The notes under the pieces: generated by a model
The model's database searches: none
What the model was told of the DNA's origin: nothing
Seen by the model: the letters and a program-made list of their open reading frames with translations, nothing else
Position numbers and translations under genes: made by a program
Shown: positions 30,118 through 40,375 of the stretch, in pieces
How positions within the stretch are numbered: the first letter of the stretch is position 1
How the letters are laid out: each line of letters opens with the position of its first letter
Source of the DNA: Macrotrachela quadricornifera
Lineage: Eukaryota; Rotifera; Eurotatoria; Philodinida; Philodinidae
DNA: 64,000 bases
Assembly (NCBI GenBank): GCA_022393335.1
Contig: JAJEKB010018933.1
Coordinates: 1 to 64,000 of the forward strand
Reading direction: 5' to 3'

Positions 30118-32192
30118 TTCAAAATGACTGGGTCTCTGATAATGAATTAACTATAATACTGTTTTATATATATATATATATACACATACATCTCCAAAGT
30201 ACCCATATCAAATATATAGGTTTCGAAATTGCTCTTATCGGAAAAACTATTTTTGTGACGAGAAAAAGAACATATGAATCAACATTAAAAAACATTTGTC
30301 GATAAAATGATGAGTTGGCGTCGAGTTGCATATGCCTGTTCTCATCATGCAAATCCTTATTATAGAATAAACCATTTCTTAATATTCTCATGACTTAAAT
30401 ATGCAGCATAGAAGCTCACAATATAAAATTCAATCTCAAATGTGAAAGATTGAAGAATGTCATTTTCCTGGTGTGTTTCTTCTTGTGAATGCAGGTGACT
30501 ATTCCAATTTTTTCAGATAGAGAAGTACACTTGTGGCTGTAGAACACAACGAATCTTTTCCTTTCACATCTGCATTTTTCACATATACTCTAGTTCAACT
30601 CTTGAATGACATAGCAGTTATCAAAAATTTTCAAGAGAGAAAACTGAACTCTTCTTTATTATGTATTCTAAACAAAAAAGTCAGTAATAGAAGCGAAGAA
30701 AAAAATAGTGTGAGGATAAGTTTATTTAACTAAAAAATACAATTACAAAAACAAGAGAGAGAGTTCATATGAAATCAAGTCTCTCAGCGAAATTCAATAG
30801 TTGACAGTGGTACGTTGTAATAAAAGATTTTAAACAAGAATCAATACATTATACTAAAAACCAATCACAAATAGCAGAATTTTGAATGATAACATAGATT
30901 ATTGTTAATATTAATCTGTAATTTATTTATTCTATCGAATATCCGTCATATTGTTGGGAACCAAATGATCAGTTCAATGAATTGAAATTGGCCGTCAAAA
31001 GTGTTTTTATCATACATCGTTGAGAAATTTATAGTGAAATAGTTCTTTATTACATTTATTTGGATCATTGTGTAGGCTCTTCACTTGTTTTGTAATGGTC
31101 ATGAATTGAAAGAAATACTTTTTATAAGGTGTTAACAGCGCAAAAATCAAGTAAAAGGTTTTTTTTCGTCTTTTTTTTACATCATTTGATAGAGCAAGAG
31201 CGGTTGATCAACAAATACTTCCTTCCGGTCGAAAAAACGCGAAGTACACTTGAAAGATGCTGCTTTTTTTCAGCTTTTAAAAATACCTTTTATCACATTC
31301 AACATCAAAAACTGAGTGAAAATAACTGATTGAATTAACTCTAGATCCAAAATTCTATTGATGGTAGTGCTTTGAATAGTGTACAATTTACTACCTATAA
31401 ATCGATCTTGTAAATCTATTTGGTTTTCTAACCTGTGCTGAGAAAACTGATTTTTATTGATGCCATAGCCATTTTAGGTGGCATTCGATGGTTTTCGAAT
31501 TCAAACGAAACTTTTAGTCATGAATTAAACGCAGATTTTAAATCAGCACGAAAAAACTCAATTAAATGAAGTGTCTTTCAAGCTAATTTGACAATTTTCA
31601 CTTTTTTCACTCACATCCAAAAATTTCAGTCGCTTGGCGATACCTGGAAAAATGAACAGTGTCCAATTAACTTAATGACACTTTATTTAACTGAGTCTTT
31701 CGGGCTGATTTTGCCGATATCAGCTCGATTTTCAGTTCTTATTTTTTGCAATCGTTAAATCCTAATTTCTTGAGATCAGTATTCGCAGTCTCGTACTAGA
31801 GCCCTTAGCTACAGCCATGTTTTTGTAGTCATTTTTCATATTTCAAGATTGTATTGTAAGAATCTAATAGATGGCAGACCATATGACAGAACCTTTTGGA
31901 ATTATCAACCAGCCTTTCAGAGATTCGCTAAAAAGTGAGCCTAGAAAAATTTGTCGAATGTTTTGTCCGGTAGAAAAAAAATGCACTACCATTATGACCA
32001 TCTATTGGTGAAAACTACAGGATTCTATCTCATTTTGTTCTTGAGATATTCAAAAAATAATCGAATGCATGGACTTTTTACATGAATTACAATAAATCGA
32101 AAGTACAACAATAAACAGAGCCGGCAATAGTTCAACATCTTAGATTAATATATTTCAGACACATTTGAAGCAAACGAGATTAAGTTCACTGT
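30118..32192. other. intergenic, nothing recognised
   Basis: About 2 kb of AT-rich sequence with a TA microsatellite at 30168-30181. No frame shows a protein motif, and I found no inverted-repeat element. The upper end is the 3' flank of the minus-strand GPCR whose last exon ends at 32193. Confidence 0.35.
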
Positions 32193-32306
32193 TCATCTTC
32201 TGCTGTGTTGAGTGCGCCGTCGATTAGTAATCAAACATTGTTTACATATTGCAATGCATAATTCACGAAAAGTAGCTGAAGCCAATGTGTACAATATTGA
32301 TGTTAC
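32193..32306 (-). CDS. last exon of the rhodopsin-like GPCR (exon 2)
   Basis: The minus strand has an acceptor (ATATATAG, complement at 32307-32314) followed in phase 0 by 37 codons and TGA (32193-32195). The peptide reads VTSILYTLASATFREL then a Cys-rich basic tail, which is the end of TM7 with the usual S/N-x-x-x-Y-x-x-x-S-x-x-FR-x-L helix-8 motif. It completes exon 1 (39019-39912), which stops at the matching point of TM7. The second GPCR in this window (42064-43081) has its intron at the same place in TM7, which supports the pairing. Confidence 0.75.
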   Translation of the reverse strand, partial: VTSILYTLASATFRELCIAICKQCLITNRRRTQHSRR

Positions 32307-32519
32307 CTATATATAAGACAAGATCATTATTATATATGATAAATCTAGATTGAATTGATAAGAAAAAAATATCCTTTTTTGATAATCTCGTTTTTAGACA
32401 AACATTTTTTTTAATGAGGATAGTTTTTGTTTTCTTAAAAAAAAAATGAATTGTTCGAAATCAGTCCCGATTAATCTCAATAAATTATTATATGTGTTTA
32501 TTGATTAGTTTAGAATTCT

Positions 32520-32537
32520 AGTTATATTTTTTAAACT
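32520..32537. repeat. target-site duplication, 3' copy
   Basis: AGTTATATTTTTTAAACT, identical over 18 bases to 38968-38985. Here it directly abuts the poly-T (poly-A of the minus strand) that ends the retrotransposon. Confidence 0.9.
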
Positions 32538-32900
32538 TTTTTTTTTTTTTTTTTTTTTATTATTTGCATAATGTAGACCCTCTGACCCTTTCGGTCCTAG
32601 AAGGACAATTGAGCTCGCAAATCATAAATAAAAAGTTGTGACATAGATAAAAAACAAAAGCAGAAAGAAGAAGCTCAGAACTTCGAAGAAATAGCACAGC
32701 AGAATAGAACATGATGGAGTATAAGAATAAAAGATGAAAGAAAATAAAATAAAATGAATACTTTGCACGAACGACGGCATACCGTAAACCGCACCATGCA
32801 AGAACAGAAGCAACAAAAATATTAAGCACATATATGAGCAACACACATTATTATCATCGGTTTTTTTTTTTTTTTTTTTTTTTTGTGTGTTTGGGGGGGG

Positions 32901-33569
32901 TTATACATTCCGTACCGGTTGTATGTCCTTATCTCGCTCCATAATCAGCATGTGAGTTAAATCATTTAGTTTTTTACTATGGTCGTGCATTTGTTGTTCG
33001 AAATTTAGTTTTAATTCCTCGATCAGTTTACTGTAATTATGGCAATTTCCAGGTATGTTTGCACTAATAGTTGTAAGTTGAGGTGTATTATCTACGGTTT
33101 TTTTACTAATATATTTGACTAGCATCGGTCCCACAAGTTTCTTTGCTACTATGATTAACAGCCCACATATTATCCCCACACTAATAGATACCAGCAGAAA
33201 TTCGCGCCAAGACCCATGAGGACGTGGTACTCCAAAAACGTGTTTTTCGATTTCTTTCGTTTTTTCCGCTATTTCCTTTACGTGGCTGGTGTTAGCGAAA
33301 TTATTGATGATGAGGTTAAATTTATGTTCTATATTTTTAATCTTATTGTTGTGGTTTACAATAGTATTAATTAATCCCTGGTTTTTGTTTTCACTTTGTA
33401 GATGTTCTTGTTCATGTGTATTAGACCTATCACGATAACGTTCCGCTTGCAAAGCCACTTGTAACGTCCGATCCAGATTTGATAGATCTTTTGGTATATT
33501 TTGAGTAGTCGCTTGGATTACAGTGATCCAACAGAATATATAAACACGTATGAAAATATACGAGAGCAT
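32901..33569 (-). CDS. LINE ORF3: signal peptide, coiled coil and transmembrane protein
   Basis: A 222-residue open frame downstream of ORF2 but inside the target duplications. Residues 1-22 look like a signal peptide. Residues about 25-110 are charged and heptad-like (a long run of N/K/E/L with hydrophobic residues at regular spacing, one N-glycosylation site NTS and almost no cysteine). Residues about 122-146 form one strong transmembrane segment (SISVGIICGLLIIVA) followed by a positively charged patch. The remaining about 75 residues include another helical, coiled-coil-like stretch. This would be a single-pass membrane protein with a stalk. I recognise no family. Most LINEs have one or two ORFs; a membrane-type third ORF is unusual. 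It may instead be a host sequence carried along by 3' transduction. Confidence 0.6.
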   Translation of the reverse strand: MLSYIFIRVYIFCWITVIQATTQNIPKDLSNLDRTLQVALQAERYRDRSNTHEQEHLQSENKNQGLINTIVNHNNKIKNIEHKFNLIINNFANTSHVKEIAEKTKEIEKHVFGVPRPHGSWREFLLVSISVGIICGLLIIVAKKLVGPMLVKYISKKTVDNTPQLTTISANIPGNCHNYSKLIEELKLNFEQQMHDHSKKLNDLTHMLIMERDKDIQPVRNV

Positions 33570-33927
33570 CGCAAGAGTATATGGCAGATGCTGTTGAAAT
33601 TATAATATCGAGAAGAGTATATAGCGACGCAGCTACTATTAATATTCAAGATAATAGTGTTTCTTGTTTTTGTGTGATATTGGTGAGGAATGATGGTATT
33701 CAGTATGTAATTGTGTGCAATATGTTTGAGAGATAAATAATGTATACTTTTGTTTTCTCTCTTCATCATTTTTTTTTTTTCCCTATTCTCTTTTTTTTTT
33801 TATCCACCATTACATCACTCCTCTCTCTTTCTCTCTCCTCCCACTTTTTTTTTTTTTTTTTTTTTTTCTCTTCCTTCTTTTTTTGTCTTTGTCGTATGAT
33901 TATTCAACTCTATATCCAACAGATTAT

Positions 33928-36894
33928 TTAGAAGCTTTCCGGAAATTGTGCAAAGCAAGAGAGTTCTTCTTCATCGTAAGCCACAACCGAATCTGCAGCG
34001 CCATGCGATATCATCCATTTGAGCGCTTTTCCCAGTACGTCCATGTGTGGTACAAATCTTTTCGATCTGCGTAGACAACGCACACGATCTCCTCCTTCTT
34101 GCCAAAGTGATCTGTGTGCGTTCCATGCCGATTGTTCCAATAATAGAAATCCATCGTTAGTTCGAGCCAGTGCTTTTAAGTATTTCTCCCAATAAGAATA
34201 GCACAAGTCATCTAATGGTCTTTCGTTATAAATTAACGAAAAGATGAAATCCTCCCAGTATTGACAGCGGTATACTCTCTTTAGCAACGTGAAGTATAGG
34301 TGATTGAGTTCCGTTCGTTGAGCGAACGTAAACAGGGGAAACAGACAGAAGAGCCACGTGAAATAAGGTAGCACAAAGGTGGAGAACAGAACACGTCTTA
34401 ACTTTGTATTAGAGGTACCGCCATATGTGAACGAGTTGATCAAAGCAGTACGTTGCCGAGTCGTTACTCTGATCTTCTTGATAATGTTTCCGCAACCTAA
34501 CTTCATTGTCAACCAATATCCGAGGTATTTAAACAAGGGAACCCACTCCAGTGTCAGATCTCCGCAGACAAGATGTGGCATTGGATTTGGATAAGAGACG
34601 GCTCAAGCAGAAAACATTACCTGCGTTTTTAAATAGTTAATTGGTTGTACAGCTAGGATCGAGTAAAATTCCAATTGTTCTAAGAACGTTTGAAGTCTGC
34701 GTTCCAGATCTAAACACTGCTCTGTAAATTTAACACCAATTCGCCCTGCAAGTACTGCGGCGAGATCGTCTGCAAAGAAAAAGGACATAGCTCCAGGAAT
34801 AAAGTCCGCCATATCACTGTGGTATGTGATGAACAGTGTAGGTGTAAAGCTAGAACCTTGAGGACCACCTCTACTGATCGTAAACCATCTAGACCTTTTA
34901 CCCTGTACTTCAATAGTTGCTCTACGGTCATTTAACCACGCTCTAATCCAGTTGACATAGGTTAGTGGTATACCCAACCTCGTTAACTTTCCGAGACACC
35001 CATCGAACCATAATTGATCAAAAGCCGACTTAAAATCCACAAATACCGTGGCGACCGGTGAGCTATTCGACATGCACGACGAAATTTGTTCAATAAGAAG
35101 TAGTACACGAGTTTGAAGTCGATGATTCGCCCGAAAGCCAGATTGATTATCAGGAAGAATACCTCTATCCTTCAACACCTGAATAAAACGATTAAGGAAC
35201 AATCGTTCCTGCACTTTTAAAAAGGAGTCAAGTAGCGAGATAGGTCTTGTCTGATCAGGTGTACAGAGAGCATTTTTCTTAGCCAATAATACCATTCTGA
35301 CTTCTTTAAATTTCCGTATGATATAGCCCCTTGAGAATGAGTCATTGTACAATTGCACGAACATATGCCAATAGTTTCGAGGAATTTTGTCTAGTATGTA
35401 TGGTGATAAGCCGTGAATATCTAAAGATTGTTTTTTCTTTCTTGTTCTCAAAACGCCTAAAACTTCTGGATATGTTACCAACGGTATCTTGTCACCTTCA
35501 TTTTCCCATTGAATTGAAGGACTATCTACATATGGATGAGGACGTATCACCATCGGTTCTTGAAATAGCGATTCGTAATAGTCCGCCGCCGTATTTGCCA
35601 ACACTTGTGGTTCTTTTATCGTTTCACCATTCGGCAGAATAAATCCTTTCAGAGAGGAGGAGACAGTTCTAAAGTATCTTTTTGTCCTACTCCAGAATAT
35701 TGAGGAACCTTCCGCTGGTATATTTCTTTCTTTTAATTGTTTGTCTAATTGCTCCCTTTGAAAACGTTTTAATTCGAAACGAGCCAGATTTCGTAGACGA
35801 CAAGCTTCCTGCCTCAAAGCAATATCTCCCTTCCTTTTTGCTTTGAAGGATAGTGAGCGACTATGAGCTAGCAGCTCCACCAGTTCCGGTGGAATGGAAG
35901 GTCTTGCAAGTTTACGAGGAAAGTAATATTTGCACCTAGAGATGAGTAATGATAAAAAAGCTACAAATCGTTCATATGTGGTATCTAAAACACCTTTTCT
36001 CCACTCTTCTTCCCAGAAAACAGATGTGTACGATAACATTAGAGAGAATACTGACCAAATCGTTCGAGATCTTTCCGTGTTTTCAATAATATCGCAAGAA
36101 AGCACTGCAAACAACGGTTTATGATCACTTGAAGTGTAACCTTCGTATGTTTGAATCGTTAAATCCACACCCGAAACTACCGCATAATCAATTGTGCGCT
36201 CCGAACGAAGTGATGTATTAGTATCGGGAACCACTGGGCCCAAAGAACATGTATCCATCCATTCAAGGAGACGATCGGCATTTTCTCCATCGTGCTCCAA
36301 GTCAACGTTGAAGTCTCCAATAAACATACAACAGCTGGTCACAAACTGAGACAGATCGTTCCACTGCCATGTCTTACTTGCGGGCGCGTATAAAGCAACC
36401 AGTCGAATTGTTTGTTCTAAAGCTAGTTCTATTATGCAGACATTTGGTACTGTACAGGTAACTCTTGTAGCTGATATGCCATTTCGTATCATAACTAGGA
36501 CTCCACCATGAGCATTTTCACCGGCTTGATAGAAGAGTTTATAGTTTGAGAAAATTGTACCCATTAACGCGAAATCCACATGCCCCACTTCCCCCAACGC
36601 GATAATATCAAAGTGGTTGGTTCCTAATAACAAACTGACTTCCCCCCACCTTACATCCAGACCGCGAACATTGAAGCAGAGTATATGTAGAAATGAAAAT
36701 GACTGATGTACCACATCCTTATGGAATGGTTTCCATTTCAGGAGAAGATCATCAATTGAAGAAGAGGAATGCCACTCTACCAGAAGTTTAGAAAGGAGCT
36801 TGAGATCGTTTGGTAAAAGCGAGGGACGAGCACTATCTAAGAAACTAGCTGCTTTTCTATCTAGGAAATAGTAGTCTGAAGTGTATTTAGTCAT
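33928..36894 (-). CDS. LINE ORF2: APE endonuclease and reverse transcriptase, one in-frame TGA
   Basis: The frame begins at 36894 and reads 763 residues to a TGA at 34603-34605, then continues in the same frame to 33928, about 988 codons in all. The N-terminus is an APE-like endonuclease with FNVRGL, GEVGH, GDFNVD, TIDYAVVS and the final SSDHKPL. The reverse transcriptase follows, with RPISLLDSFLKV, VDFKSAFD, GGPQGSSF and the catalytic FFADDLA. The C-terminal part after the TGA contains the thumb-like region with KYLGYWL. There is no RNase H domain. The product would nick the target and prime reverse transcription in place. As assembled the TGA disables the enzyme's end unless read through. 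Confidence 0.88.
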
Positions 36895-38822
36895 TGCACG
36901 GTTTTCGTGAGATACAATCTGCTTTCTGACAAAGTTTTAATCTGTTCCTGCCAGTATGATTTCCAATTTGTGCTTTGCGCACCTTGTGGATCCAAGAGGG
37001 ATGTACATATATTCTGTATCGTTGTAGACATCTGCATAGAGAGTTCTTCGAATTTCTTTTCCATATTCTTCACCTTTGTTTCTATTATATCCACCTGTTG
37101 TCTTGTTTCATCATACCGGCTTCTCATCTCTTCTTTTATCTCTTCTAGCGACCTACGAGTTGCTACAGCTTCTTCCTCCATTTTATCTACTATGGCATCC
37201 ATTTTCTTAAGCAGTATTTCGTTTACATTTGCCGGCCTCGTTTGCACTACTGTGGCGTAGGATCGTCCAGCAAATCTAGTACTAGCTGATTGAATATTAG
37301 TCGATACGGGGCGAGAAGTCGCATCTTCGACGTTTTTAGACGATACAGTAGCTAGAAGATTACGAGTGAGGGCAGCCCGATAATCTTTCACTACTTGACA
37401 TTTGGCATCATTTGACACGTGGGCTCCCCCACAGTGTATACATTTAGCCATACCGGAGCACTCATGATCTTTCAGGTTAGCATATTTCTCCCCACAAATC
37501 TTGCAAGTTGATTCATTCTTCTGCACGCAGTTTTTTCTAAAATGTCCAATACCGTAACAGTTTGAACATATTAGCACATTTGCCTGTGCAAAATACTCCA
37601 CTACCCGCAATTTCATATGTGAGATGGAGATTACACCAGCTGCTAGTATATCCTCACGTAGTCTAGAGGACAGAAATTCCAATTTTACTGCTCTTACTGG
37701 CTGTTGTGCTTTATTTTTTAATCGGATAACGTTTGCTATATCAGGATATCTTTCTTTCAATTCCTGTACAAAATCGTCCCAGTCTATCTGCAGGGAAACT
37801 GATGGGATAACTAAAGCTAGCTGTGGCGGGATCGAAGGGCTACTTACTGTGAACCTACAATCCGCTAGTGTCTTAGGCCAATTACTGCGATTGAACAAAA
37901 AGATGAAGGATTCACTATTTTCTACAAATATTAGTATGCGGTGCTCGTTGTTTTCAGATCTTCCTTTCCTGTATGCTACAGTTTTCAGCTCGAAATTCAA
38001 CTTATCTGCTGCATGTTTGATTAAACCTTCAACCACTATCTTCTCCCGGACCTCTTGAGTGAAAATTACAGAGAAGGGAGCGAATAGATAACGCGATGTG
38101 GCGAATCTACAAGCCGCATTGGAGACTCCTTGCTCATTGTCGCCTGATCCAGCTGGTACTCTGATTTCTCTTACGTTTTGTTGTAGATGTATCGGCATAA
38201 TCTGATCGGTTACATTCGTAGCACGATATTCATTTCTTAGCTGATTAGCTCCCCGAGGTCGTTTGTGAGGCGTATTGTTTGAGTTGAAGACACGAGTTGG
38301 TTGTGAGTACTGAGGTCGTAGTTGTACATTAGATTCGGAGATACCACTGGTATCATTACGACCTCTCTTGGTAGTAGCTGATATTGGAGTAGAAGCTCCT
38401 GTTGGATTAATCATCAATGAAGAAGGAAGAACTACTACATTAGATGGGGGTTGGTATGATGATAATGCTATTTGATGTTGATTCGTGTTGGTATGCGATG
38501 CTGATTGTTGTATTTGTGCGTTAGGCATGTTTATCATAGACGATGTGTGTTGTTGTTGATAATGTTGATTATTCGATGAGAACTGATTGACTATTTGACG
38601 ATTAGGTAAACACTGTGGATACAAATAAGATTGTGGGTTATTATATACTTGACAATTCCCTGGTGGATTATAATAGACGATTTGTTGCTCATGCGGTATC
38701 TCATTATTTGTAGTAGATGGTACATTAGTTAACAATGTGTATGTACGAGGATTTTCCTCCGGTGCATAAATAGGTTGCTGTTGCTCTATTGAATTATTGA
38801 TTTGCTGTCTTGAAGAAGTCAT
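36891..38822 (-). CDS. LINE ORF1: gag-like nucleic-acid chaperone
   Basis: A 643-residue frame. The first about 230 residues are rich in Gln, Asn and Pro (prion-like). A folded region about 235-410 precedes three CCHC zinc knuckles (about 412-470): CSNCYGIGHFRKNC is canonical C-x2-C-x4-H-x4-C, and the other two (CKIC...HEC, CIHCGGAH...C) are variants. A coiled coil spans about 535-600 (KKMDAIVDKMEEE and on). The design matches ORF1 proteins of LINEs that coat their RNA. The stop codon overlaps the ORF2 start as ATGA (36891-36894), a layout used for termination-reinitiation. Confidence 0.88.
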   Translation of the reverse strand: MTSSRQQINNSIEQQQPIYAPEENPRTYTLLTNVPSTTNNEIPHEQQIVYYNPPGNCQVYNNPQSYLYPQCLPNRQIVNQFSSNNQHYQQQHTSSMINMPNAQIQQSASHTNTNQHQIALSSYQPPSNVVVLPSSLMINPTGASTPISATTKRGRNDTSGISESNVQLRPQYSQPTRVFNSNNTPHKRPRGANQLRNEYRATNVTDQIMPIHLQQNVREIRVPAGSGDNEQGVSNAACRFATSRYLFAPFSVIFTQEVREKIVVEGLIKHAADKLNFELKTVAYRKGRSENNEHRILIFVENSESFIFLFNRSNWPKTLADCRFTVSSPSIPPQLALVIPSVSLQIDWDDFVQELKERYPDIANVIRLKNKAQQPVRAVKLEFLSSRLREDILAAGVISISHMKLRVVEYFAQANVLICSNCYGIGHFRKNCVQKNESTCKICGEKYANLKDHECSGMAKCIHCGGAHVSNDAKCQVVKDYRAALTRNLLATVSSKNVEDATSRPVSTNIQSASTRFAGRSYATVVQTRPANVNEILLKKMDAIVDKMEEEAVATRRSLEEIKEEMRSRYDETRQQVDIIETKVKNMEKKFEELSMQMSTTIQNICTSLLDPQGAQSTNWKSYWQEQIKTLSESRLYLTKTVQ

Positions 38823-38967
38823 CTGTCTCCCGAATCCTAAGTCAGTGACTTAGATTCTTGTGAGACAAAAGAAAAAAAAAAGAAAAAAAAGAAGAACGAG
38901 AAACAAACGAAAAAATATTATGGAAGAACAAACGCGTCTAACCACTGCAAGAGTAACGCGAGGAATG
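38823..38967 (-). other. LINE 5' UTR
   Basis: Only 145 bases separate the 5' target duplication from the ORF1 start. The minus strand is pyrimidine-rich here (a long T/C tract at 38869-38893). It would hold the element's internal promoter, for which I see no defined motif. Confidence 0.5.
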
Positions 38968-38985
38968 AGTTATATTTTTTAAACT
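38968..38985. repeat. target-site duplication, 5' copy
   Basis: AGTTATATTTTTTAAACT, identical to 32520-32537. It lies 33 bases beyond the splice donor of GPCR exon 1. Confidence 0.9.
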
Positions 38986-39018
38986 ATTTCAATGAATTAG
39001 AAGTTAAATCATACTTAC

Positions 39019-39912
39019 CGCTGCATATGTATAAAGTAAATAAGTACCCCAATAGAAGAATAAATACATTATTTCTCGTTCATTACTTGAAGCTTCACGT
39101 ATAATAGCAACATAATACATAACAATTGGCATAAATGTTCTTAAAGAATTAAGTATTATATAAAGTAAAACTTGAAGAAGTGATAAACGAATAAATTGAA
39201 TTTCTCGTTTTCTCTTTGCTTGTCTTTCGACTAGACTACGAGCAGTAACAATCATTAATGGATTTGTTCGACGACCCATATGACGCATATTAATCAATGT
39301 TAAAATACTGAAGATAATCATAATAATCAATGCACCAAAAGCAGTTACAATATGATATATAGAAGAAAATATTACATAATCACGTGCACTTGCACATACT
39401 GTATCACTAACTGTATTATAACCAATAGCTGAATGAATACTAAATATTAACCAAAATAATAGTGTAAAAATTATAGCCCATCGAGCTGTTTGAAGTGAAC
39501 TTAATTTATGAAACCATCTATTTGATGATGTAATAATCCATCGATTGATACAAATTAAACAAAGAAAATTTCGTGAAAGAATAAGACTGAGAACATCTAA
39601 GTAACTACTTAATTTACAAAGTATATCAATACGTCCAAATACATTATAGTTAGTAGCTACAGCTATAATACGAAATAGACATGGACAATTAAGCATAAGA
39701 AGATGAGCAAATGAGAGACAGATAAAATATACTGAACAACTATTTGAACGAAGTTTCGATTGACAAAAAACTATTACATTTAATATATTACCAATCAAAC
39801 CTATAGTATAAACCCATGGGAGATAATATATAGCTGGTTGAGTTGTAAAACGAGCTATTAATGAAGACATTGTCTTTCTAATCAAACAATTTCTATATAT
39901 TTCAAATATCAA
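39019..39912 (-). CDS. rhodopsin-like (FMRFamide-receptor-like) GPCR, exon 1
   Basis: Exon 1 encodes 298 residues up to the middle of TM7 and ends at GCG|GTAAGT (donor at 39018-39017). Six and a half helices are visible: VYTIGLIGNILNVIVF (TM1, with the GN of class A), TM2 near NSCSVYFICLSFAHLL, TM3 with a terminal CINRW in place of DRY, TM4 near WAIIFTLLFWLIF, TM5, TM6 near LSLLQVLLYIILN and the start of TM7. It is typical of the large bdelloid class A chemoreceptor-like set. The better start may be the Met at residue 15. With exon 2 (32193-32306) the protein has 335 residues. The intron is 6.7 kb because of a LINE; without it, it would be about 264 bases. Confidence 0.85.
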
Positions 39913-40375
39913 AAAAGAAAATCTAAATAAAAAGAAGTATTTTAGAGAAAAAGAAAAGAACTACTTAATCTCTCTCTCTCTCTGCTAAAAATATAAGTTT
40001 AATGGAAGTTAATCAGTGAAAAAAGAAATTAGATGGAATCAAATTTTTAATTTAATTGTCATGCAATATTTCATACTTTATATGACAAATAATTCTTTTA
40101 AATTAAGATAGATTGAAATAAATCTTTTATTTTGAATTAAAGAATTAACTTTCTTATAAAAAAAAATAAAATACTATTGATATGTCATGCAAAATTCTTT
40201 GAAAAATTATCGAAAGAAAGATTTTTATCTATCAGCGATAATATGAAATTCTTATCCCGTAGACATACACTTTTGAAATAGTTCATTCTCCAGTATTCAC
40301 AATCAAACTCATTAGAGTTTCACTAACTCAAAACAAACATATTTTAGTTTTTTTTTTATATGATTCTTCCTTTAA
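39913..40375. other. intergenic
   Basis: AT-rich spacer between the GPCR (starts at 39912, minus) and the 3' end of the WWE-ART gene (stops at 40376, minus). A CT microsatellite lies at 39970-39982. No coding sequence is seen. Confidence 0.4.

Larger units (their letters stand above)
32538..38967 (-). mobile_element. full-length non-LTR retrotransposon (LINE) with three ORFs
   Basis: The element lies between perfect 18-base target duplications and ends in about 23 T (32538-32560), the poly-A tail on the minus strand. Order on the minus strand: 5' UTR (38823-38967), ORF1, ORF2, a purine-rich spacer with A-tracts (33570-33927), a third ORF (32901-33569) and a 3' region with a second A-tract (32862-32884) and a small GACC-GAAAG-GGTC hairpin. 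Length is 6430 bases and it is not 5'-truncated. APE-type endonuclease and absence of RNase H place it with the Jockey/CR1/L2-like LINEs; the clade needs a tree. It sits in a GPCR intron in the same orientation as the gene. Confidence 0.9.

Noticed and set aside
32560..32846. Two overlapping frames rich in Leu/Phe near the LINE tail
   Set aside because: They lie in the 3' region of the element on pyrimidine-rich sequence, which produces spurious hydrophobic frames.
33740..34074. Plus-strand frames opposite the LINE ORF2 end
   Set aside because: Antisense of ORF2 and of a T-rich tract.
35331..38058. Plus-strand frames of up to 144 codons opposite LINE ORF1 and ORF2
   Set aside because: Antisense shadows of well-supported frames on the other strand.
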